A stretch of DNA of 64,000 bases from contig NZ_OW485603.1 in assembly GCF_937425535.1 (NCBI RefSeq), forward strand, positions 62,001-126,000. Direction: 5' to 3'. The notes below the pieces were generated by a model, which saw nothing but the letters and a program-made list of their open reading frames with translations, searched no databases and was not told where the DNA came from. The position numbers and the translations under genes are program-made. This DNA comes from Rhodovastum atsumiense. GTDB taxonomy: Bacteria > Pseudomonadota > Alphaproteobacteria > Acetobacterales > Acetobacteraceae. The stretch's first letter is position 1, and each line of letters starts with the position of its first letter. This document shows positions 34,227-43,030 of this stretch, piece after piece.

Positions 34227-35229
34227 TCCCCCGCAGCCTCCATCCTTCGCGACGCTGCTCCAGCGCTTCTTCGCGGAGCACCTTACCCAGCACCGGTCTG
34301 TCAGCCCGCGCACCATCGCAGCTTACAGGGACACGTTCAGGCTACTGCTGCTGTTTGCCGAGCGGCGCATTGGCAAGGCACCGGCTACCGTTGCCCTTAC
34401 TGATCTCGACGCATCGCTCGTACTGGCCTTCCTGGACCATCTCGAGGCTGAGCGGGGCAACAGCGCGCGGACCCGTAACGTCCGCCTCACCGCCATCCGC
34501 TCGTTCCTTGGCTATGCCGCTCGCCACGATCTCTCGGCCCTACCAACCATCCAGCAGACCTTGGCCATTCCCGTAAAGCGTTTCGATCGGCCCATGCTCG
34601 GGTTTCTGTCGCGCGACGAGATGCAGGCTGTTCTCGATGCCCCGGACGCGCAGACCTGGGTTGGCCAACGGGACCGAGCGTTGCTGACAACGATGTACAA
34701 CACAGGTGCCCGTGTCTCGGAGATCATCGGTACGCGGATCGCTGATCTTGTCCTCGACGGCGCGCCATGCATCCACCTCCGCGGCAAGGGACGCAAGCAG
34801 CGCGCTGTCCCGCTCTGGCGCACGACGGCAACGCTACTGCGGGCCTGGACGCGGCAGCTCAACGGCGCGGTCGCCGGCAGTCCGCTGTTCCCGAACCGGG
34901 GCGGGACGGCGATGACACGCTCGAACGTTACACAGCGGCTTGCGCTGTGCGTCCAGGCAGCCGCTGCCGACCGACCGCACCTGCTCGGTCGCAGCATTTC
35001 GCCGCATACGATCCGGCATACCACCGCTATGCACTTGCTTCAGTCAGGGGTGGACATCACCGTGATCGCATTGTGGCTTGGCCACGAGAGTCCAGCGACA
35101 ACGCACATGTACGTCGAGGCTGACCTGGCGATGAAAGAGCGCGCGCTCGGCCACCTACAGCCGCCGGGCACCGCCGTACCGCGCTATCGGCCACCCGACG
35201 CGCTGATGCGCTTCCTCCAGAACCTATGA
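34219..35229 (+). CDS. ritC: RitC-type tyrosine recombinase (336 aa)
   Basis: This is the third member of the trio, overlapping ritB by eight bases. An N-terminal core-binding domain (FATLLQRFFAEHLTQHRSVSPRT) precedes the catalytic domain with R in YNTGARVSEIIGTRI, K in LRGKGRKQRAVPLW, H-x-x-R in ISPHTIRHTTAMHLL, H in WLGHESPATTHMYVEAD, where Y is the nucleophile. All three recombinases keep the R-H-R-Y set, so activity of each is plausible. The gene ends about 80 bp before the right palindromic site. Confidence 0.9.
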   Translation: MADPPQPPSFATLLQRFFAEHLTQHRSVSPRTIAAYRDTFRLLLLFAERRIGKAPATVALTDLDASLVLAFLDHLEAERGNSARTRNVRLTAIRSFLGYAARHDLSALPTIQQTLAIPVKRFDRPMLGFLSRDEMQAVLDAPDAQTWVGQRDRALLTTMYNTGARVSEIIGTRIADLVLDGAPCIHLRGKGRKQRAVPLWRTTATLLRAWTRQLNGAVAGSPLFPNRGGTAMTRSNVTQRLALCVQAAAADRPHLLGRSISPHTIRHTTAMHLLQSGVDITVIALWLGHESPATTHMYVEADLAMKERALGHLQPPGTAVPRYRPPDALMRFLQNL

Positions 35230-35312
35230 ACTATGCGCAGTTCGGCATGAGCGTCGGCTTGAAATGCCGGCATCTCCACACCGGACTGCGCATAATCCGC
35301 GGCTGCACATAG

Positions 35313-35344
35313 TGCCTGCTATGCAAATCTCTGCATAGCAGGCA
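35313..35344. other. Right crossover-like site of RIT element (perfect 13-6-13 palindrome)
   Basis: The arms TGCCTGCTATGCA and TGCATAGCAGGCA are perfect inverted copies around the spacer AATCTC. The spacer has the same plus-strand orientation as in the left site at 30237-30242, the arrangement expected of attL/attR for a site-specific tyrosine recombinase and compatible with excision of the element as a circle. Outside it the IS66 TnpC codons begin immediately. Confidence 0.65.
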
Positions 35345-35567
35345 CAGTTCGCTGTTCGCCGGATCGGAACGTGGCGGACGCACCTGGGCGATCCTGACGT
35401 CGCTGCTGAATACGTGCCGGCTGAATGACGTCGATCCGCTGACCTGGTTGACCGACGTGCTGGCGCGCATCGTCTCCGGCCGCACCAAGAGCCATCAGCT
35501 GCACGAGTTGCTGGCCTGGAACTGGAAGGCCGCCCGCATGCCTCAGTCGTTGCAGGAAGCAGCATGA
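35345..35567 (+). pseudogene. tnpC: IS66 TnpC transposase, C-terminal fragment, copy 2
   Basis: The same residues as copy 1 (SSLFAGSERGGRTWAILTSL onward) are encoded here on the plus strand, starting right after the palindromic site and ending at TGA 35565-35567, which overlaps the yecA start. The rest of TnpC is absent. Confidence 0.85.
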
Positions 35568-36196
35568 CGCGCCGATCGACCAAGCCAGTGCCGTCATCGG
35601 CCGCAGCCAGCGTGGCTCGTCCGCCCATGCCGCTCGACGAACTCGACCGCTGGCTCCGTACACCCCGTCCGCGAACCCCCATCGCCGACGGCCTGGCCAT
35701 GCTCGACGGCTTTCTCACCGCCATCGTCGTCGGCCCGGTTACCTATGAACCGCTCGGTTGGATCTGCCCGCTGCTCGGCGTCAGCAAGGACGCGTATTGC
35801 CACGGCGACACGCCGGAGTTCGCCGCCATCGCCGCTGTCGCCAAATATCACAATGCGCTGGCCGCCACGCTGAGCGAGACGCCGGACCAGTTCACGCCGC
35901 GGTTCGACCGCAGCGAATCGGGTGCGGTTGATGTCGGGCCCTGGTGCCGCGGCTTCCACGCCGCCATCCAGCTCAATCCGAAATACTGGCGCCCCCTGTT
36001 GCCCGCACGCCGGCAGGCCCATCTCTGGCTGATCCCTATCCTCGCCCACTGCACAGACCCCGACGGCCGCCGGGTCCCGGGGGCCCCGCCCCCGGGACCA
36101 CTGACCGAGCTGGCCCGCTTCGACGCCCATCGCAACATCCCGTCCGCCGTCGTCGCCATGCGCGAATTCTGGGCGCCCACCCGCTACGGCCGCTGA
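35564..36196 (+). CDS. YecA/UPF0149-family protein, copy 2 (210 aa)
   Basis: It is identical in protein sequence to copy 1 (29372-30004), including the tract VPGAPPPGPL encoded by a GC-rich palindromic stretch. It lies downstream of the TnpC fragment with overlapping stop and start codons. Function is unknown. The identity of both copies shows that the arms duplicated recently or are homogenised. Confidence 0.8.
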   Translation: MTRRSTKPVPSSAAASVARPPMPLDELDRWLRTPRPRTPIADGLAMLDGFLTAIVVGPVTYEPLGWICPLLGVSKDAYCHGDTPEFAAIAAVAKYHNALAATLSETPDQFTPRFDRSESGAVDVGPWCRGFHAAIQLNPKYWRPLLPARRQAHLWLIPILAHCTDPDGRRVPGAPPPGPLTELARFDAHRNIPSAVVAMREFWAPTRYGR

Positions 36197-36358
36197 CCAC
36201 CGGGCGTGCGGAGCACGCAGCCGCCGCACCCTCACCTCAGCAGCCGCGCGGCTGCACCAGCACTCCGCCACCTGCTGCGTCTCCAATCATCGTCCGCACC
36301 CCCGCCAGTCTCGCCGCGCGCGCGTGACAGCACCAGGTGATCAAGTCGCAATGGTTAC

Positions 36359-36783
36359 GAAGAATCGCTTCGCTGCCGCCGCGTCCCGTCTCACGCTGAG
36401 CAGGAAATCGATGGTCTGGCCCCGGCTGTCGACCGCCCGATACAGGTAGGTCCAGCGGCCTTTCACCTTGATGTACGTCTCGTCGACCCGCCACGAACCG
36501 GTGCAGGGCCGCAGATAGGGGCGAAGCCGCTTCTCCAACTCGGCCGCGTAGGCCTGGATCCAACGAAACGGGGTGGTGTGGTCGACCTTCACGCCACGAT
36601 CGGCCAGCATCAGCTCGAGATCCCGATAGCTGATCGGGAACATCAGATACCACCGCACCGCCCAGAGGATCACCTCGCCGGTGAAATGCCGCCCCTTGAA
36701 ACTCATCACCGTCAGGCTCCACCACCGCTCATCCTACGCGATCATACCCGATCTCCGACCCACGTCGAATTTCGCAACAGAGC
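36359..36783 (-). pseudogene. 5' fragment of an IS6-family transposase gene with left end
   Basis: On the minus strand the gene starts at 36709 (MMSFKGRHFTGEVILWAVRW) and matches the intact IS6 transposase through DAAAAKRFF, where it is cut by the outer end of the inverted-repeat unit. The terminal inverted repeat (complement GGCTCTGTTGCGA) is at about 36771-36783. Together with 28259-28406 it could represent one IS6 copy, but about 260 bp of the middle are missing, so adjacent deletion must have occurred. Confidence 0.82.
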
Positions 36784-36857
36784 CCCAAGCACGTCCATAG
36801 ACCAACAACTTGACAATGCCCTTCGACGGATTCCGCCGCAAAGTTTGCAACAGATCC
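36784..36857. mobile_element. Residual IS6-type end
   Basis: The segment ends with TTTGCAACAGATCC at 36844-36857, an IS6-like right terminus. Its inner part is only about 60 bp and matches nothing else here. It marks an old insertion boundary next to the small orphan gene. Confidence 0.45.
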
Positions 36858-36907
36858 TTTGGTTGAACATACAAACCTAAATTAGCCCGCACGGTGTCTC
36901 AAAGTCA

Positions 36908-36962
36908 TTGACACATTCCGGTTACGGTATTTTACTTTATGCACAATACAATGCATTGTTTG
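36908..36962 (+). promoter_or_regulatory. Probable promoter/operator of the 36991 gene
   Basis: A TTGACA hexamer lies at 36908-36913 with AT-rich DNA (TATTTTACTTTATG) at -10 distance. Just downstream is a perfect 12-bp palindrome ACAATGCATTGT (about 36949-36960). The AT-rich patch contrasts with its surroundings. Assignment is by inspection only. Confidence 0.4.
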
Positions 36963-36990
36963 TACGAGACATGAAGGAAGCAACGCCACG

Positions 36991-37278
36991 ATGACCGGTT
37001 CAAAAGCCAGCATGTCACCCGAAGGATGTGCACGGCAGCTCAGAGAAAGCGTGCGATACGCTAAAGCACAAATATATGGAACCATTGAAACGCTTGACCA
37101 GATCTTGGCTGCAGCCATCGAGAAGGGCTCCATGAGCGAGGGGCAGATCGCTGAAGCTGCCGAGGTGCTCAATATCGCCCGCGATTCGGTAGTGCATATC
37201 GCCCACGATATCAACAATCTGGCCGAGGCCTTTATGAGCGTGCGCGACCTGCTTGCGGTGACACAGCGCTCAGATTGA
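36991..37278 (+). CDS. Small helical hypothetical protein (95 aa)
   Basis: No family was recognised. The sequence is almost entirely predicted alpha-helical, with heptad-like spacing of hydrophobic residues (LDQILAAAIEKGSMSEGQIA, AAEVLNIARDSVVHIAHDIN). It is an intact gene of normal composition trapped between two IS6-type ends (36857 and 37289) and has its own plausible promoter. This suggests it is one of the few pre-insertion genes remaining here. Confidence 0.5.
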   Translation: MTGSKASMSPEGCARQLRESVRYAKAQIYGTIETLDQILAAAIEKGSMSEGQIAEAAEVLNIARDSVVHIAHDINNLAEAFMSVRDLLAVTQRSD

Positions 37279-37288
37279 GATCTTGAAC

Positions 37289-37362
37289 GGTTCTGTTGCA
37301 AACCCTGCGGCCGGTCGAACAGCGCCGCTGCGTGAGCGGGTTTCACGCCATTCCTAAGAGTC
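37289..37362. mobile_element. IS6-type end fragment
   Basis: GGTTCTGTTGCAAACCC begins at about 37289 and opens an IS6-like left terminus whose interior is lost after about 75 bp, where an IS5-type end (GAGTCTGTCTCTGAACTC) starts. Facing IS6-type ends at 36857 and 37289 bracket the small gene between them. Confidence 0.5.
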
Positions 37363-38203
37363 TGTCTCTGAACTCATGCGGAACGAGCGAGCCGCCGGGT
37401 GAGCAGCATAACGGAGGCGGCGTAGAGGAAGGCGGTAGCCGAGGCGATGGTGGCCTCGAAGTCTCGGGCGAGACGGCGGTTTCGGCCGAGCCACGCGAAG
37501 CACCTTTCGACCACCCAGCGCCTCGGGTGAACGGCGAAGCCGACCTGACCGGCGGGCTTGCGGACGATCTCGATGGCGATGCACGTCGCGGCAGCCACAC
37601 GCTCGGCGGCGTAGGCGGCATCGGCAAAGACACGCTCGATGAACGGGAAGCTGGCGCGCGACGCCTTGAGCACGGGCGGTGCGCCGTCGCGGTCCTGCAC
37701 GCTGGCCGGGGTCACTTGGCCGACCAGCGGGCGTCGGTCGGTGTCCACCAGAAGGTGGCGCTTGCGTCCGTTGATCTTTTTGCCTGCGTCGTAGCCGCGC
37801 GGGCCACCTGCCTCAGTGGTCTTGACGCTCTGGCTGTCAATCACCGCCGCCGAAGGGCTGGCCTCGCGACCGGCGCGCTCGCGGTCAGCCATGACGAGGT
37901 GGTGGTTGATCACCTCAAACACGCCAGCGCCAGCGGGCGAACCAGCCATAGACCGTCTGGTGCGGCGGGAAGCAAGTCGGCAGCATCCGCCACGGAATGC
38001 CGCCGCGGAGCACGTAGAAGATCGCGTCCACGATATCGCGCAGTGGCCATTCCGGTGTGCGGCCCCGTGGTGAAGGTGGCGGCAATAGCGGCCTCAGTAC
38101 GGCCCACTCGGCATCGGTGGTGTCGCTGGCGAAGCGCAGGCCATCGCGCCTATGCTGGGCGCGGGTGGTCGGGGTCCACATCAGGTGTCCATCCAACTCG
38201 GTC
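37363..38203 (-). mobile_element. IS5-family (IS427-type) element
   Basis: A left end with GAGTCTGTCTCTGAACTC is visible near 37361. The transposase is on the minus strand in two overlapping frames, typical of the IS427 group. The other end is not recognisable before the ISKra4 terminus at 38204, so the 5' terminus has probably been lost or the boundary is slightly off. Confidence 0.65.
37374..38181 (-). CDS. IS5-family transposase in two frames (frameshift type)
   Basis: OrfA (start ATG 38181, MWTPTTRAQHRRDGLRFAS) contains the DUF4096-like N-terminus DAEWAVLRPLLPPPSPRGRT with IVDAIFYVLRGGIPWRMLP, and stops at 37915. OrfB (ending at 37374) continues with VFEVINHHLVMADRERAGRE and holds the DDE residues: D in AAVIDSQSVKTTEAGG, D in VFADAAYAAERV, E in RRWVVERCFAWLGRNRRL. 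The frames overlap near 37915-37949, and a programmed shift is normal for the group. Both parts look intact. Confidence 0.85.
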
Positions 38204-39673
38204 GGGACTGTCGCATGATTGGGGGTGAGAACAAATAGGTGATAATCTATGGCGCTATTCTCTCGGTGGGATGGCGCGGGTGGCATGGGTTGTACGGCTG
38301 GTGGAGACCAGTGCTGGTAGCGATGACCAGGGCACGAAGGTGATGGAGATCGCGAAGCCGGCTGATCTTCGCGACATCGCCAATCTGGGCCTGAACCTGG
38401 CCGAGGCAAAAGAACTGCTGGCCGCCATCCAGCGAGAGGTGGTCGCTGCCCAGGCCAGGGAACATGCTGTACGGCGGCCGACTTGCCGATCGTGCGGCGG
38501 CGCCTGTCACATAAAGGATTACCGCCAGCATCGGATTGCAACCCTGTTCGGCCAGGTGACCGTACGGCTGCCGCGGTTCCGCTGCGGCGGCTGTGGCGAG
38601 ATCGAGGGCGGTGTTGACTGGCCGTCGCATTGCCGATCGGCTCCCGAACTCGATCGTCTGCAGGCCCATCTTTCAGCGCTGATGACCTACCGCGTGGCGG
38701 CCGGTGTGTTGGAGCAGATGTTTCCCATCGAGGCTGGCAGGAATCACGAGACCCTTCGCCGCCATACCATGACGCTCGGCGAGCAGCTACGGCATCGGCC
38801 GGTGGCCACGCTGGTGACGCCGGCAGCGGCGATTTCCATCAGCGTGGACTCGACGTTCATCCGTAGCTGCGAGGAGGGGGAGCGACATCTGGAAGTCAAG
38901 GTCGGCAATGTCGAGACCGAGGCTGGCTCTCGACAAGTGTTCGGCGCCGTGACCGGAGCGGAGACGAATCTCGTAGCGCTGATCGGCCACAGGTTGGACA
39001 GCGTTGGTCGAACCGGCACCACGGCACTGACCGGTTTCACTGACGGCTGCGCCGGTCTGCGCTCTATTCTGGTCGCCAGCGGCGTCGCCGAACCACCCAT
39101 CCTTGATTGGTTCCACATCTCGATGCGGCTGCAACAGCCTGGAGCAAACCGCGGGCACCTTGTCAACCGACACACCGGCACGGCGAGAGGCGAAGGCGGT
39201 GATCGTGACAGAAGTCGACCGGCTGCGCTGGCGTCTGTGGAACGGCAAGGCCAAGGATGCTCAGGTCAGTATCGAGCGCATCCGCAAAGTCATGCACGCG
39301 TTCCAGGGGGAAGTAGCAGGGCGCCCATCGCATGTGCCGTCATCGCGCAAGCTGTGGACTGCATTATTAGCGCTGGACGGCTATCTGGTCGGTCAGGCCA
39401 ACTGGATGGTCAACTACGCTGAGCGCCATCGTGTCGGCCGGCGGGTCGGGACAGCCATCACCGAAGGCACTGCCAATTTCCTGGTAAACCGCCGGATGAA
39501 CAAGTCGCAGCAGATGCGCTGGACCCGCCATGGTGCCGATCTTCTGCTGCAGGTTCGCTGCGCTGTCTACAACGGCACCTTCGGTCTCAGCTTCGGGCAA
39601 CGCTTTCAGATCGCCAACGATCAGCATCCGCCAGCAGCCCTCGCGGCCTGACCCCCAATCATGAGACAGTCCC
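38204..39673 (+). mobile_element. ISKra4-family element (about 1.47 kb)
   Basis: Inverted repeats are clear: GGGACTGTCGCATGATTGGG starting at 38204 and its near-match GGGACTGTCTCATGATTGGG as complement at the right end (39654-39673). One transposase gene lies between. No convincing target duplication was found outside (left ...AACTCGGTC, right TCACGGGCC). Confidence 0.85.
38343..39651 (+). pseudogene. ISKra4-family transposase, frameshifted
   Basis: The first frame (start ATG 38343, MEIAKPADLRDIANLGLNLA) includes a zinc-finger pair (PTCRSCGGACHIKDY, RFRCGGCGEIEGG) and the DDE domain start (ISISVDSTFIRSCEEGERHL). It is lost at about 39110-39170. The protein continues in another frame with RREAKAVIVTEVDRLRWRLW and ends with the ISKra4 hallmark ANFLVNRRMNKSQQMRWTRH, GADLLLQVRCAVYNG. 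The shift lies in WFHISMRLQQ / LEQTAGTL. It is called a pseudogene because programmed frameshifting is not established for this position. Confidence 0.8.
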
Positions 39674-39901
39674 TCACGGGCCGCTTCAAGTCTTTGATAA
39701 AACGATGATCTGCGACTGGCGGTGAGATCTCTGCCGCTTGCGCCTGGCCCGCGGCAAGGATGCGGCCCTGCGGTCCCGCGCCGGCGGTGCGGCGCGCCCT
39801 TGCCCCGGTCCGGCTTCGCGGCCTGCGGGCGCCATCCGGCGCCGCGTCAGGACAGGCATTCGCCCCTGCTCCGTGGCGCCCCGGTGGACAGGAGCAGGAC
39901 G

Positions 39902-40810
39902 ATGCGGACCGACGACGCGGAGATTGCGGCATTGCGCGCGCGGGTGGATTGCCGCGCCGTGCTTGAACACGCGGGATGGCGGATGGACATCCGGGAGAGC
40001 ACGCGCCGCGCGGTGAAATACCGCTGCGGCGCTGGCCGGATCGTCATCGTGACACATGGTGGTCAGGGCTGGTTCGATCCGCTCTCCCCGGCCAAGGGCG
40101 ACGTGTTTGCCCTGGCGCAATATCTCTGGGGCGGCAGTTTCCGGGACGCCTGCCTGGCCTTGCGATCGCTGGCCGGTGTTGCCCTGGCAGCGCCGGCAGC
40201 TCTGCCGGGCCGGCCAACCGGCGCATTGTTACCACTGGCGCAACGCTGGCAGTGTCGGCGTCCGCCGCGTCCCGGCTCGCCGTGCTGGCGCTACCTCACC
40301 GAGGTTCGTAGCCTGCCCGACGCCACTCTCGGCCGCGCCATCGCTGCCGATCTGCTGCGCGAAGGACCGGCGGCCAGCCTGTGGGCACTGCACCGCGATG
40401 GTGCCGGCGGCATCGCCGGCTGGGAGATGCGCGGTCCGCACTGGCGCGGCTTCGCGACCGGCGGCAGCAAGACCCTGTTTGCCATCGGCGCCGTGGCGCC
40501 GGCGCGCGTCGCCATCACGGAGGCGGCGATCGACGCGCTCAGCCTGGCCACGCTCGAAGATTTCGCTCCGGGTAGTCTCTACGCCAGCACCGGCGGCGGC
40601 ATCGGGCCGGCGACCGAACGCCTGATCGCCACGCTCGCCACAGCCACGACCGGCGCCGAGATCGTCGCCGCGACCGACGCCGATACGGCCGGAGACCGCT
40701 ACGCCGTGCGCATCGCGGACATCGCGGCTGCTTCCGGCGTGCGGTGCAGCCGGCTGCGGCCGGTGCGGGGAGACTGGAACGACACACTACGAAACGGCAA
40801 CGCCCGATAG
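39902..40810 (+). CDS. DUF3991/Toprim-domain protein (302 aa)
   Basis: This is a plasmid-type primase-related protein. The N-terminal DUF3991-like part (about residues 1-130) has a zinc-finger-remnant style VKYRCGAGRIVIVTHGGQGW, FDPLSPAKGDVFALAQYLWGG. The C-terminal Toprim domain (about 195-295) shows ARVAITEAAIDALSLATLED (catalytic E) and EIVAATDADTAGDRYA (D-x-D). ATG 39902 follows AGGAGCAGGACG. It is the first gene of a same-strand block with a MoxR ATPase and a VWA protein. Such proteins are common on alphaproteobacterial plasmids; primase activity is presumed. Confidence 0.78.
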   Translation: MRTDDAEIAALRARVDCRAVLEHAGWRMDIRESTRRAVKYRCGAGRIVIVTHGGQGWFDPLSPAKGDVFALAQYLWGGSFRDACLALRSLAGVALAAPAALPGRPTGALLPLAQRWQCRRPPRPGSPCWRYLTEVRSLPDATLGRAIAADLLREGPAASLWALHRDGAGGIAGWEMRGPHWRGFATGGSKTLFAIGAVAPARVAITEAAIDALSLATLEDFAPGSLYASTGGGIGPATERLIATLATATTGAEIVAATDADTAGDRYAVRIADIAAASGVRCSRLRPVRGDWNDTLRNGNAR

Positions 40811-41010
40811 CCAAAAGCCAGGACGGCACCGGAGGTGCATGCCACCGCGCCGCCCCCCGGACGGGCAAGCGGTGGGTCCTCGCCATGCTCGCCGGGTGCT
40901 GTGCCCCGGCTGTGCGTGGCTGCGGTCCCGCGCTCCGCGCGCGCTGGCCCGCCGGGAGCGCCCGGCGGCTTGCGAGGGGTGTTCAGCCCCGATCCTGGAA
41001 GGGACGCAAG

Positions 41011-42036
41011 ATGAATCTCGCCGAATTCGAAACTGTGCTGCTGGAGATCCTGCGACACAACCAACGCCTCGCCGATGCCGGCGCCCCGGTGACCAGCTTC
41101 CTCATTCCGATGGCCTGGGGTGATCCCGGCCTCGGCAAGACCACCATCGTCGAGGCGGTCGCCGCCACGCTCGGCTGGCAGGTGATCCAGGCCGACCTGG
41201 CGACCCGTGATCCGGCTGAACTCGGCGGCATGCCGTGGGTGGAGAACGGCCGCGCCATTCGTTGCCGGCCGGACTGGTTGCCCGACAGCGGCCAGGGCAT
41301 CCTGTTCCTCGACGAACTGCCACAGGCCGGCGTGGCCAACATGAACATCGGTGCCACGCTGGTGCGCGAGCACCGTATCGGCGAGCATTTTCTCCCGCGC
41401 GGCTGGATGGTGGTCTGTGCCGGCAACTTCCAGCACAACCGCGCCGGCACCAGCGCCATGCCCTCGCACCTACGCAATCGCCTGCTGCACCTGACCGTCG
41501 AGGCGGATGCCAATGCCTGGGCGCAGTGGGCGAGCCGCAAGGGGCTCGACCCGATGCTGATCGCCTACAACCGCTTCCGCGCCGCCGAGTACCATCACCG
41601 GTTCTGCGCTACCTCGAATGCCTACCCGACGCCACGCTCGTGGGAGATGGGCAGCCAGGTGCTCGGCCTCGACCTGCCCGAGGCGCTGCGCCGCGAGTGC
41701 CTCGACGGCACGGTTGGCGAGGCTGCCGGTGCCGACTTCGCCGGCTTCCGGCAGGTCTGCCAGAGCCTGCCGGATGTGCAGGCGATCATCGCCGATCCCA
41801 CCACGGCACCGATCCCGTCGGATGCGATGACCCTCTACGCGCTGATAGGCGCGCTGGCCTACAACGCCCGGCCCGGCAACTTCGCTGCCATCATCACCTA
41901 CCTCGACCGGCTGCCCGAGCAGGAATTCGCCGTGGCCGGCGTGCTCGACGCGACCGCCCGCGATGAGACGCTACGCCTGACCACGGCCTACACGCGTTGG
42001 GCCGCCGCGCACGGCGAACTGCTCAGCGCCAGCTGA
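41011..42036 (+). CDS. MoxR-type AAA+ ATPase (341 aa)
   Basis: The ATP-binding core is clear: Walker A is WGDPGLGKTTIVEAVA at about residue 36, Walker B is GILFLDELPQA at about 105, sensor 1 is MVVCAGNFQHNRAG, and the arginine finger region is LRNRLLHLTV. MoxR ATPases usually work with VWA-domain proteins as chaperone-like remodelers. The VWA partner here is two genes downstream. Start ATG 41011 follows GGAAGGGACGCAAG. The 200 bp before it hold no gene. Confidence 0.85.
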   Translation: MNLAEFETVLLEILRHNQRLADAGAPVTSFLIPMAWGDPGLGKTTIVEAVAATLGWQVIQADLATRDPAELGGMPWVENGRAIRCRPDWLPDSGQGILFLDELPQAGVANMNIGATLVREHRIGEHFLPRGWMVVCAGNFQHNRAGTSAMPSHLRNRLLHLTVEADANAWAQWASRKGLDPMLIAYNRFRAAEYHHRFCATSNAYPTPRSWEMGSQVLGLDLPEALRRECLDGTVGEAAGADFAGFRQVCQSLPDVQAIIADPTTAPIPSDAMTLYALIGALAYNARPGNFAAIITYLDRLPEQEFAVAGVLDATARDETLRLTTAYTRWAAAHGELLSAS

Positions 42037-42130
42037 ACGTCGCCGCTTCCACAGCACCCCGCCCCGGACGGCGTGCCGCCGGGCGCCGCACGCGCGCCCG
42101 CACACGCTTTCCCATCCCAGGAGATTTCCG

Positions 42131-43030
42131 ATGCACATCTCTCCCCGTGATGCGCTGCTGCCGGCCATCGACCTGTCGGCCCGTGCCCTGCTGGTTGCCA
42201 CCCGCGTCCGCGTCTGGAGCGGCGAGAAGCGCGACCGCTCCATCACCCGCGAACTCTGTGACAGCAAGGGTGCCGAGCAGAACGCCATCCGCGCCAACAA
42301 GAGCCTGCTCGGGGACGCCATCGCGCCGGTGCAGACGGCCGAGCGCATCGTCCGTGCCGCCGTGGCCGAGCGCACCCTGCCCTGGATGGACGACGGCACC
42401 CGCATCCTCAAGGGGACTGCCTACCTGGCCTTCACCGACGCCATGGCGGAGCCGATCCGTGGCTTCGACGACGCGGTCAGCGCCTTCATCGCTGCCTATC
42501 CCGACATCCGCGAGCAGGCACGCCGACGCCTCGGCGACGCCTACAGTGACAGCGATTTCCCCAGCCAAGGACAGCTGCGGCAGCGCTTTGGAGTGAAGCT
42601 GACCTTCCTGCCGATCCCGAGCGCCGAAGATTTCCGCGTGCAGCTGGCCGCCGACGAGATCGACGCGGTGCGCCGCAATGCCGAGGAGGCGCTGCGTGGC
42701 ACGGTGAACGACGCGGTCGCCAGCCTGCTGGAGCGGCTGCGCGAGCCGGTGGCGCGCATGGCCACCCGCCTGCGCCTGTTCAGCCGCGAGGACGGCCGGA
42801 CCCGCCATCCGTTCCGCGACAGCCTGGTCGAGAATGTGCGGGCCATCGTGCAGCTGGCGCCAATGCTGAACTTGATGGATGACCCGCGCATCGCCGGCTT
42901 CTGCCGCGAGATCGAGGACCACCTGACCGCGTATCATCCCGACGATCTGCGCGCCTCGCCGGCGTTGCGCAACAGCGTCGCCGACAAGGCCGACGACATC
43001 CTGCGCCGCATGCAGGGCGCCTTCGCGTGA
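42131..43030 (+). CDS. Helical hypothetical protein between MoxR and VWA genes (299 aa)
   Basis: The name DUF3150 comes to mind for proteins in this position, but this could not be confirmed. The sequence is mostly alpha-helical with mixed charge and no membrane segment. The N-terminal half carries DLSARALLVATRVRVWSGEK and the C-terminal half has a long helical stretch (ADEIDAVRRNAEEALRGTVN). Its GTGA overlap with the VWA gene implies coupled expression and a physical partnership. Start ATG 42131 follows CCCAGGAGATTTCC. Confidence 0.55.
   Translation: MHISPRDALLPAIDLSARALLVATRVRVWSGEKRDRSITRELCDSKGAEQNAIRANKSLLGDAIAPVQTAERIVRAAVAERTLPWMDDGTRILKGTAYLAFTDAMAEPIRGFDDAVSAFIAAYPDIREQARRRLGDAYSDSDFPSQGQLRQRFGVKLTFLPIPSAEDFRVQLAADEIDAVRRNAEEALRGTVNDAVASLLERLREPVARMATRLRLFSREDGRTRHPFRDSLVENVRAIVQLAPMLNLMDDPRIAGFCREIEDHLTAYHPDDLRASPALRNSVADKADDILRRMQGAFA

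Larger units (their letters stand above)
29210..36358. mobile_element. RIT element flanked by inverted IS66 right halves
   Basis: This 7.15-kb unit has 1,076-bp inverted repeats as arms and a core containing three consecutive tyrosine recombinase genes plus an IS1595 insertion. Each arm starts with GTAACCATTGCGACTTG at the outer end and contains a yecA-like gene and the C-terminal codons of an IS66 TnpC transposase, which is the right half of an IS66-family element. Two right ends facing outward could in principle form a single transposable unit for IS66 proteins. No matching target duplication is visible outside (GGACCGCC left, AAGAATCG right). Confidence 0.7.
35283..36358. repeat. Right arm of 1,076-bp inverted repeat
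   Basis: This is the inverted counterpart of 29210-30285. It contains the RIT right-end palindrome, the IS66 TnpC C-terminal codons, yecA copy 2 and the outer terminus (complement GTAACCATTGCGAC). In this arm the genes are in plus orientation, the same as the IS66 tnpA at 28673, so this arm is the better candidate for the original right half of that IS66. Confidence 0.85.
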
